From Methylotenera sp. (GTDB lineage: Bacteria > Pseudomonadota > Gammaproteobacteria > Burkholderiales > Methylophilaceae): a DNA stretch of 13,104 nucleotides. The notes below the pieces were generated by a model. That model did no database searches, had not been told where the DNA came from, and saw nothing but the letters and a program-made list of their open reading frames with translations. The stretch covers positions 1-13,104 of the forward strand of contig DAIDAH010000056.1 of the NCBI GenBank assembly GCA_027310735.1. The letters are read 5' to 3'. The position numbers and the translations under genes were made by a program. Below, one piece after another: positions 8,358 through 13,104 of this stretch; within the stretch, counting starts at the first letter, position 1, and each line of letters begins with the position of its first letter.

Positions 8358-8582
8358 CGTACTTACATCAACGCCTCAGATGATATTGGTACAGGTGCAC
8401 TAGGTACGCTTGGCAACGTGATTTGGATTATCTTTGCAGGTATTTGGCTGGCGATTGGTCATTTGATTTCAGCGTTACTATGCTTCATCACGATCATTGG
8501 TATTCCTTTTGGGATTCAACACCTAAAGCTTGCCAGTATTGCAGTTGCGCCGATTGGAAAGACGATTGTTGATAAGTGGTAG
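8358..8582 (+). pseudogene. yccF: 5'-truncated yccF (DUF307 inner-membrane protein) remnant
   Basis: A frame without a usable start reads DDIGTGALGTLGNVIWIIF, then a hydrophobic stretch with GHLISALLCFITIIGIPFGI and QHLKLASIAVAPIGKTIVDKW before TAG at 8580-8582. This is the second half of the YccF/DUF307 family: the linker plus the second TM repeat with its diagnostic IIGIPFGIQ..KLA motif. The first TM repeat is missing. In-frame sequence upstream reaches TAA at 8334 without a Met and without family resemblance before ~8358. The break at ~8340-8358 therefore marks a recombination or insertion boundary. YccF proteins are membrane proteins of unclear function; this piece is unlikely to be expressed. 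Confidence 0.8.
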
Positions 8583-8753
8583 ATTTTAATTAAAGGCTTT
8601 AGTTTGGATCAGTTTTTACAAGGCTTTATATTGGTTACTGGGATTGACGGTCTGGTATATAAAGCATGGACACACTAATACAGGTGCAAATTGATTGTTA
8701 AATAATGTTTTAGGTTTAAATCCATCTTGTGCTTTTGCTGGTATGTTTACACG

Positions 8754-8759
8754 TATAAT
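8754..8759 (+). promoter_or_regulatory. -10 box (TATAAT) of the HTH-peptidase gene
   Basis: A perfect TATAAT lies 9 bp before the ATG at 8769. No good -35 is seen at 16-18 bp (TTTTGC at 8733-8738 is the nearest). Initiation from it would begin within a few bases of the ATG, giving an almost leaderless mRNA. This agrees with the absence of a ribosome-binding site and argues against a longer N-terminus starting at a TTG at 8727. Confidence 0.45.
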
Positions 8760-8768
8760 CGTCAAATA

Positions 8769-9917
8769 ATGGAACGGATCCAATCCATCAATATTGAAAG
8801 AATTAACTGGTGTTGTGCTGACCAAGGCATAACGCTGGATGAGCTTGCGTCCGAAACAGGAGTAGCAAAAGCCAGCTTAGACCGCTTAATGGAAGGTGAA
8901 AATAGTTTAACCTTCAATCAACTGCATAAGATTGCATCTCACTTTGGGCGTGGGGTTCTGTTCTTTCTTGAAGCTGGGCCAGTTAATGAAGCACAGGCTC
9001 ACTCTCCACAATTTCGCACTTTAGCAAATCAAAAGCCTGAGCTCTCTTTTAAGCTTAAAGCGCTGATTGAACGTGTTGAAAAACAGCGTGATGTTTATTT
9101 AAGCTTACGTGAGGATTTGGATAATGTAGATAGGCCTATTTTTACTCCGCCAGAACTCCCTGCGCAAAACCCACAAGAAGCAGCACGTATCACAAGACTC
9201 TGGCTTGGATTAAGCGAGACTAATAATTTTGAAACATACCGCGAGGCAGTCGAGGCTAAAGGTATTCTCGTCTTTCGAAGTAATGGTTATACGGGGAAAT
9301 GGCAAATAGCAAAAGAAAACCCGATACTGGGATTTGCACTTTACGATGCCACTTGCCCTGTTATAGTTATAAAAAAACTAGCATGGGATACGCAACAATC
9401 CTTTACGCTAATGCATGAGTTGGGACATTTGCTTATGCATAGAGAGAGCTCTATTGATGATGAGCGTGATATGTATTCTTATCAGGGTAGAGAGCGCGAG
9501 GCAAAAGCATTTGCTGGGAGTTTACTTGTTCCAAATCACTATCTAGCAGGCATACGTGATGACGAACGCCCTGATGAAGTGTCTCTTTACGATAGCTGGC
9601 TTGAACGACAAAAGCGTGCATGGGGTATTAGTCCTGAGGTAATTTTACGTAGACTACTTGATTCTGGAAGACTGCCTCAAGACCGTTATACCGCCTATCG
9701 GGAATGGAGAACGCAAACAGTAATGCCGCAACGAGAAGGTGGTAGTAGAGCTTTTCGCAATAGAGAGCCTAGGCATGTCTTTGGAGATGTATTCGTTCGC
9801 ACGGTCTTTGATTCTTTGTATGCAAGAAATATTACGCTAAACAAAGCGAGCAACTATCTTGATAGCTTAAAAATTAAAGATTTGCGTAAGTTGGAACAAT
9901 ACTATGCAGGTCTTTGA
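8769..9917 (+). CDS. XRE-type HTH / ImmA-IrrE family metallopeptidase (putative antitoxin-regulator)
   Basis: 382 aa from the ATG at 8769. Residues ~5-65 are an XRE/Cro helix-turn-helix domain (ITLDELASETGVAKASLDRL, then LTFNQLHKIASHFG). The C-terminal part is an M78 (ImmA/IrrE, COG2856) zinc-peptidase domain with the HExxH motif H216-E217-L-G-H220 (TLMHELGHLLMH) and a third-ligand candidate E244 in REREAKAFAGSLLVP. This family cleaves or controls repressors (ImmA, IrrE), and as HTH fusions it is found as the regulatory/antitoxin part of type II toxin-antitoxin-like pairs. The last 14 bp overlap the downstream PIN-like gene, implying coupled translation and a functional pair. An alternative is a stand-alone stress regulator. 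The domain calls are firm; the role is inferred from the pairing. Confidence 0.9.
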   Translation: MERIQSINIERINWCCADQGITLDELASETGVAKASLDRLMEGENSLTFNQLHKIASHFGRGVLFFLEAGPVNEAQAHSPQFRTLANQKPELSFKLKALIERVEKQRDVYLSLREDLDNVDRPIFTPPELPAQNPQEAARITRLWLGLSETNNFETYREAVEAKGILVFRSNGYTGKWQIAKENPILGFALYDATCPVIVIKKLAWDTQQSFTLMHELGHLLMHRESSIDDERDMYSYQGREREAKAFAGSLLVPNHYLAGIRDDERPDEVSLYDSWLERQKRAWGISPEVILRRLLDSGRLPQDRYTAYREWRTQTVMPQREGGSRAFRNREPRHVFGDVFVRTVFDSLYARNITLNKASNYLDSLKIKDLRKLEQYYAGL

Positions 9918-10389
9918 TGCTTCATCGATGATTCATGCTTGGGATAATTATCCTATAGAACAATTTCCTGGCTTGTGGGAATGGATTGCAGCCCAAATAG
10001 CAGAAGGAATCATTGTTATTCCATCAGTTGCTTTTGAAGAAGTGTCACATAAAGTTCCTGAGTGTTGCGAATGGCTAAGAGATAATGGCATTGAGCGAAT
10101 TGATGTTACAAACGCAATCCTACAAGAAGCAATGCGTACCAAGGCACTCATCGGCGTGGTAGAGGATCGATACCATCCTAAAGGCGTAGATGAAAATGAT
10201 CTATTAATTATCGCAACCGCTCAAGTCAAACGGGCCGAACTTGTATCTGATGAAGCTAAGCAACCAACGTTATCGAATAATGAGCCTACAAAAAGAAAAA
10301 TCCCTGCTGTTTGCGCATTGCCGCAAGTCGGTGTTTCTTGTGTCGATTTTGTTAGTTATATTAAACGCTCACAAGCCGTTTTTCGCTAG
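9904..10389 (+). CDS. DUF4411 / PIN-like domain protein, putative toxin
   Basis: 161 aa. The start MQVFDASSMI, with D5 at the end of the first strand, and the acidic positions E45/E46 (AFEEVSHK), D96/D99 (GVDENDLLIIATA) and D116 (LVSDEA) reproduce the acidic metal-binding set of PIN nucleases in the DUF4411 arrangement. PIN proteins are typically RNases acting in the cytosol. DUF4411 genes commonly follow XRE-ImmA/IrrE genes, as here, with a 14-bp overlap. A toxin role with the upstream protein as antitoxin or activator is therefore likely but not demonstrated. No strong ribosome-binding site precedes the ATG, consistent with coupling. No clear terminator follows the TAG. Confidence 0.83.
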   Translation: MQVFDASSMIHAWDNYPIEQFPGLWEWIAAQIAEGIIVIPSVAFEEVSHKVPECCEWLRDNGIERIDVTNAILQEAMRTKALIGVVEDRYHPKGVDENDLLIIATAQVKRAELVSDEAKQPTLSNNEPTKRKIPAVCALPQVGVSCVDFVSYIKRSQAVFR

Positions 10390-10439
10390 ATATCACAAGT
10401 ACATTTGCGTTAATTAACTTCTGATTTAGGCTCACCTTG

Positions 10440-10605
10440 CTAAGCTGGCCAAACCCCAAACCCAACGCTTCGCAAATCAATGTCAACCTCAACTTCCATC
10501 TTAGCCGCTTCATCATAGGTCATTGGATTAAACCCTTCATAAAGATCAATCAGGCAGCAGCCTTATCCATACTGCCGTAGAGATGAAGTTCAGCATGCGC
10601 TCATT
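10440..10605 (-). pseudogene. Frame-broken small ORF coupled to the 57-aa ORF
   Basis: The stop of the upstream ORF overlaps an ATG (TAATG at 10606-10602). Reading from it, protein-like sequence continues only if the frame shifts twice. One frame gives AHAELHLYGSMDKAAA, and another (10440-10562) gives LIDLYEGFNPMTYDEAAK and then an acidic stretch ending SVGFGVWPA. Each frame alone lacks a start or stops at once. The simplest view is a decayed ~55-residue second cistron. I do not recognise the family, and the reading could be chance. Confidence 0.3.
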
Positions 10606-10777
10606 ACACGTAACTTAAATCTGTGCCAGACTTGAAATGAGGTACATGTTTGGCAGGTATTTGAACCTGCTCACCGGTCTTTAACACCCTTAGGTAGCTA
10701 CCCATGTCTGTTGCAATCTCCCTATCAAGCTTTTGACCATGCTTCTTGAGATATTGAATGATTGTGGCGATATGCAT
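10604..10777 (-). CDS. Small protein: HTH-like N-terminus with HU/IHF-like C-terminal tail
   Basis: 57 codons from ATG 10777 to TAA 10604, with a clear AGAAAGG ribosome-binding site 7 nt before the ATG. Residues 1-25 (IIQYLKKHGQKLDREIATDM) resemble the first two helices of small winged-helix proteins found on plasmids. Residues ~31-53 (VLKTGEQVQIPAKHVPHFKS) closely match the C-terminal segment of HU/IHF proteins (TGEE.KIPA.KVPKFK.GK). The helical dimer core and most of the DNA-binding arm of HU are absent. It therefore looks like a chimera or a gene shortened by deletion. The initiation signals suggest expression; nucleoid or DNA binding is inference only. Confidence 0.5.
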   Translation of the reverse strand: MHIATIIQYLKKHGQKLDREIATDMGSYLRVLKTGEQVQIPAKHVPHFKSGTDLSYV

Positions 10778-10817
10778 AAGAGGGCCTTTCTAAAAACGTC
10801 TTGTAACGTTGATAAGT

Positions 10818-10846
10818 ATTCTAACATAGGCGAATATTTAACTTAA
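10818..10846 (-). promoter_or_regulatory. Candidate promoter of the 57-aa ORF
   Basis: On the minus strand TTAAGT (10846-10841), a 17-bp spacer and TAGAAT (10823-10818), about 40 bp before the start codon. The -35 is poor, so the assignment is tentative. Confidence 0.35.
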
Positions 10847-10962
10847 AACCTCAAACCAATTATGATCAATACTTGGATGTAGAAATACTACATGATGATC
10901 TTCCGTATTCAACCGAGACTTAATTTGATAGTCATTTTGATAGTTGAATATGAATAGACAAT

Positions 10963-10990
10963 AAAAAAGCCCATTAAATCATGGGCTTTT
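10963..10990 (-). terminator. Rho-independent terminator of tRNA-Ser
   Basis: Read on the minus strand: AAAAGCCCAT, a 6-nt loop, ATGGGCTTTT, then further T residues (six A on the plus strand at 10963-10968, four of them within the arm). A 10-bp perfect stem with a T-tract begins 11 nt after the CCA end of the tRNA, ideal for ending its transcript. Confidence 0.88.
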
Positions 10991-11000
10991 AGTGTATCTG

Positions 11001-11320
11001 TGGCGGAAGAGGTGAGATTCGAACTCACGGTGGGCTCGCACCCACGACAGTTTTCCTTCACAACTACAGCTTTCGCTGCCAGTAATAACTACTGTTTGTG
11101 CGCTGGACTATACCTTGACCATTGCATTACTGCTTTAGGTCCGCGCCGTCTAGTCTCTACACCTTCAAAAGCATTTTCGCTTAAGCTTGGCTCGGTATTG
11201 GCTTGCTCATTTCTGAGTTTAGCTTTCACCGAGTTTGACGCGTTACACCTTATAGATTTCTCAGAAAGGGCTCGATTTATTATTCAAGACTGTAGCATTA
11301 AACCGCTCTGCCACTCTTCC
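11001..11320 (-). tRNA. tRNA-Ser(UGA), interrupted by a group I intron
   Basis: 5' exon 11320-11286 (35 nt, GGAAGAGTGGCAGAGCGGTT...CAGTCTT) and 3' exon 11055-11001 (55 nt, GAAAACTGTC...TTCCGCCA). Joined they give a 90-nt class II tRNA. The acceptor stem is GGAAGAG/CTCTTCC, followed by discriminator G and encoded CCA. The anticodon stem ACAGT/ACTGT encloses the seven-base loop CTTGAAA with anticodon TGA. The long variable arm GTGGG...CCCAC is typical of serine tRNAs, and the T arm is GTGAG-TTCGAAT-CTCAC. The intron lies between U34 and G35. It decodes UCA (and by wobble other UCN) serine codons, so splicing should be essential unless another copy exists. Promoter and terminator are both visible, giving a monocistronic unit. 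Confidence 0.95.
11056..11285 (-). ncRNA. Group I self-splicing intron (IC3-like) in the tRNA-Ser anticodon loop
   Basis: 230 nt, no ORF. Diagnostic core elements appear in order: P4 CTCGGT/ACCGAG; a P5-side hairpin CTCA-GAAA-TGAG; the R segment AGAGACTAGACGG and S segment AAGGTATAGTCC, whose GACTA (11155-11151) and TAGTC (11110-11106) form the P7 guanosine-binding helix; P3 CGTC/GACG; P8 GACC/GGTC enclosing GCA-GTAA-TGC; and P9-region hairpins CAGTA/TACTG and CAGC-GAAA-GCTG. The exon ends in U and the intron ends in G (11056), as group I chemistry requires. The core wording is close to the Anabaena tRNA-Leu intron (GCCAAGC, AGAGAC, GCGAAAGCTG). The 5' guide pairing (GTCTT with AAGGT near the P2 region) is weak and least certain. 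Confidence 0.93.
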
Positions 11321-11335
11321 GTTTGAATAAAATGA

Positions 11336-11364
11336 ATTATAAGCTTTTCAACAATCTTTATCAA
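11336..11364 (-). promoter_or_regulatory. Promoter of the tRNA-Ser gene
   Basis: On the minus strand TTGATA (11364-11359), exactly 17 bp of spacer, then a perfect TATAAT (11341-11336). Transcription should start ~11329, about 9 nt before the mature tRNA 5' end. This is the best sigma-70 promoter in the window, as expected for a stable RNA gene. Confidence 0.85.
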
Positions 11365-11709
11365 TAGCAGAGCTTTGAAATAAACAACTTAACTTAAAAC
11401 TTATTACATGTCACGCCCTGCTCTATTAGCTTCAAAAATTTATAGCATATCCTGAGATTGATTCTATTTTAAAAACTGAGGTCGATTGATGATTAATAAC
11501 ATGTAGAAATGATTGCTTTAGTTTATTGATCTCTCATATTGAATCAGCATCAATAGTCCTTGGGAAGTTTAAAGAACGTCTTCTGTAGACGTATTATGTA
11601 TAAATATCCACCAATCATTATGGTAGATTAACAATCTTTGCTATACACAGCTAACTTACAAACAAAGCAGACAAACCACATATATTAATGATGTTTTAAT
11701 ACTTTTATG
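11365..11709. other. AT-rich intergenic region without a recognisable gene
   Basis: It separates the tRNA-Ser promoter from the end of the large minus-strand ORF. No ORF with codon-like content or start signals is seen. The only symmetric element is a perfect hairpin, ACGTCT-TCTGT-AGACGT, at 11576-11592 without a T-tract. Composition changes sharply to more G+C at ~11710, suggesting a junction of DNA of different origin. Confidence 0.5.
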
Positions 11710-13104
11710 TTATTTTGAGGAAGTTTCTTGGTATCGTATACTGGCAATTGTAAGCTCGACCAACCCCCGGCTACTCCCCTCTAGACGATCCAAATCATTT
11801 TCGATACATGTTAAATATTCCTCGCCGCCGATAGACTTTGCCACCCGTTTAAGTATCTTATCAAGGTCCCTACATCTAACTGCAGTAAGCGCTAGATCAC
11901 CAGCCTTCCATTTGGATGACATAAAGGCTCTGACCAGTTCATGGCGCGCAGTTTTGCAGCGGTCCCAATCGAAAAAAGGTATAAATTTTAGGAGGTCTGG
12001 AACCTCATCGGCTTTCGATAACTCCCGATAAATTATTGGAAACAAGGCTGCAATCATCAATGAGACTGCCCGGCTACGAGCATTAAGTAAAGAGGGTATA
12101 AGTAAACCAGCAGCATGGACAAGTGCCTTGTATGAAGTCTTCTCAGCATCGAACATGAGCTTGGCACATGCGCCGTATGCCTCTCCAGTTAGGTCGACGA
12201 CGTGACGACCATATAAGGCACTGGCTAATTCATCGACAGACTCAACGATACGCTTACGAGCAGCAGCTGGTGCTTTCTCGAAGACAATAAGGTTCCGGCT
12301 TGCAACTTGCGCTTCAATACCGTGTTCCAATCCAGTTCTGACAAGCCATCTTCCATCAATGTTTGAACCAATTATTTCAAGTAACATTAAAATGCCACCG
12401 GTTTCGTCAACATCGAACCTGTTGCGTAGGCATGTCTCTATGGCACTGTGAGCTATCTCAAACTTCTTAATATCCTCGATTTTTGGGATAACCAACCGGA
12501 TAGCTTCCATGTACGCGTTGATTGGAAGATTACTTTGCAACACAACTCTCACAAGCAAGTCGATTGCGTCATTCGGTAGGCCCGCAACTACACGCTCTCC
12601 GATTTCCTGGTTTGAGAGCAGGGCCGCTAACTGTCTATCGTCAGCACGTTGCAGAACATTTTCAAGCACAATACCCAAAGTGGTTTTGGGTACACGCCTC
12701 TCGTTCAACAGCCACCATATATCAGTTTCAACTGGTTCGATTGTGAGTGTGAGCAACTCATTTTTTCGAGTCGAAGGGCCCAATGAAATCAGTACTTCTC
12801 GAACTGCGTGTATACCTTCAACAAGGTCACGCGCTCGATTTATGAGCTCGGCGCTAAGCCGCTTTGACTGTAAACCATTAGCTTCCGCCAACCAATGCAT
12901 CTCCGCCGCAATCTCTTGAGAGTCTAGCTTGGCGAAGATTGGTAGAGCTGCAGAATAATGTCTATCTTCAACTAAAAGGGGAAGCAGTACCCTGCCAACT
13001 CTGTCCGAGAGCTCATGATCGAGCTCGGATAGAACAATTCCCATCCTTTGGATTAACTCATCTTCCATGGCTAGCCTGCTAACAAGTGCACCTCCCTGTA
13101 AGGC
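11710..13104 (-). CDS. Large helical protein of unknown function, possibly 5'-partial
   Basis: At least 452 aa counted from the ATG at 13068, which has a modest GCAGG ribosome-binding site. The frame stays open upstream to the window edge (...ALVSRLA before the Met), so the real start may lie outside. I do not recognise the family. The sequence is almost entirely Leu/Ala/Glu-rich amphipathic helix with repeated 30-40-residue blocks (for example QLAALLSNQEIGERVVAGL and DLLVRVVLQSNLP), suggesting an alpha-solenoid or HEAT-like scaffold. There is no signal peptide, membrane segment or obvious catalytic motif. Notable conserved-looking spots are DIWWLLNERRVP (~117-128) and FIPFFDWDRCKTARHE. Its base composition is richer in G+C than the neighbouring DNA. 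It could be the C-terminal half of a larger defence or regulatory protein; that is only a guess from its position in an accessory region. Confidence 0.7.
   Translation of the reverse strand, partial: ALQGGALVSRLAMEDELIQRMGIVLSELDHELSDRVGRVLLPLLVEDRHYSAALPIFAKLDSQEIAAEMHWLAEANGLQSKRLSAELINRARDLVEGIHAVREVLISLGPSTRKNELLTLTIEPVETDIWWLLNERRVPKTTLGIVLENVLQRADDRQLAALLSNQEIGERVVAGLPNDAIDLLVRVVLQSNLPINAYMEAIRLVIPKIEDIKKFEIAHSAIETCLRNRFDVDETGGILMLLEIIGSNIDGRWLVRTGLEHGIEAQVASRNLIVFEKAPAAARKRIVESVDELASALYGRHVVDLTGEAYGACAKLMFDAEKTSYKALVHAAGLLIPSLLNARSRAVSLMIAALFPIIYRELSKADEVPDLLKFIPFFDWDRCKTARHELVRAFMSSKWKAGDLALTAVRCRDLDKILKRVAKSIGGEEYLTCIENDLDRLEGSSRGLVELTIASIRYQETSSK

Noticed and set aside
8727..8768. 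14-codon N-terminal extension (TTG start) of the HTH-peptidase
   Set aside because: The stretch (MCFCWYVYTYNRQI) is unlike XRE N-termini and overlaps a perfect TATAAT box; the ATG at 8769 fits better.
11001..11055. tRNA-Ser 3' end as an integration (att) site for the island to its left
   Set aside because: No second copy of the 3' exon end and no integrase gene are seen in the window, so it cannot be supported here.
11000..11326. Plus-strand ORF of 108 codons
   Set aside because: It reads antisense through the split tRNA-Ser gene and its intron; the structured RNA explains the sequence.
12509..12919. Plus-strand ORFs of 136 and 74 codons
   Set aside because: They are shadows opposite the long minus-strand coding region, without start signals or recognisable motifs.
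1..13104. CRISPR array or long tandem repeats
   Set aside because: No regularly spaced direct repeats were seen anywhere in the window.

Overview
The window looks like chromosomal DNA of a gram-negative proteobacterium, most likely a betaproteobacterium of moderate to low G+C such as a Methylophilaceae/Nitrosomonadales type. That guess rests on the class Ia NrdA/NrdB sequences and general codon style, not on a marker gene. Housekeeping genes at the left edge are followed by accessory DNA full of gene remnants.

Layout. (1) 1-3443: nrdA (5' end outside the window) and nrdB, the two subunits of aerobic ribonucleotide reductase, 34 bp apart and evidently one operon. (2) 3503-6505: a full-length Tn3-family transposase whose stop codon lies inside a 38-bp terminal inverted repeat. 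Directly after the repeat comes the in-frame C-terminal tail of umuC (6506-6687), so the transposon end sits inside a disrupted error-prone polymerase gene. No matching left repeat, resolvase or res site is visible between nrdB and tnpA. Either the left end lies beyond nrdA or it has been lost. (3) 6840-8207, minus strand: an AlpA-like regulator with a long uncharacterised C-terminal extension, followed by a small exported staphylococcal-type nuclease. (4) 8358-8582: a 5'-truncated yccF (DUF307) remnant. (5) 8769-10389: an XRE-HTH/ImmA-IrrE (M78) metallopeptidase gene overlapping a DUF4411/PIN-like gene, a probable toxin-antitoxin-type pair. (6) 10440-10777, minus strand: a 57-codon ORF that seems to join a helix-turn-helix-like N-terminus to an HU/IHF-like tail, with a frame-broken ORF coupled behind it.

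(7) 11001-11320, minus strand: the most striking feature, a tRNA-Ser(UGA) gene split in the anticodon loop, between U34 and G35, by a 230-nt group I intron. The intron has clear P4, P7, P8 and P9 helices and several GNRA-capped hairpins. The gene has a near-consensus promoter and a rho-independent terminator, and the two exons join into a complete 90-nt serine tRNA with encoded CCA. (8) 11365-11709: an AT-rich gap. (9) 11710-13104, minus strand: a large helical protein of unknown function, open to the window edge.

The accessory genes do not form one recognisable pathway. The stretch 6506-10800 reads as an insertion hot-spot between tnpA and the split tRNA gene, with fragments of umuC, yccF and at least one small gene left by past rearrangement.
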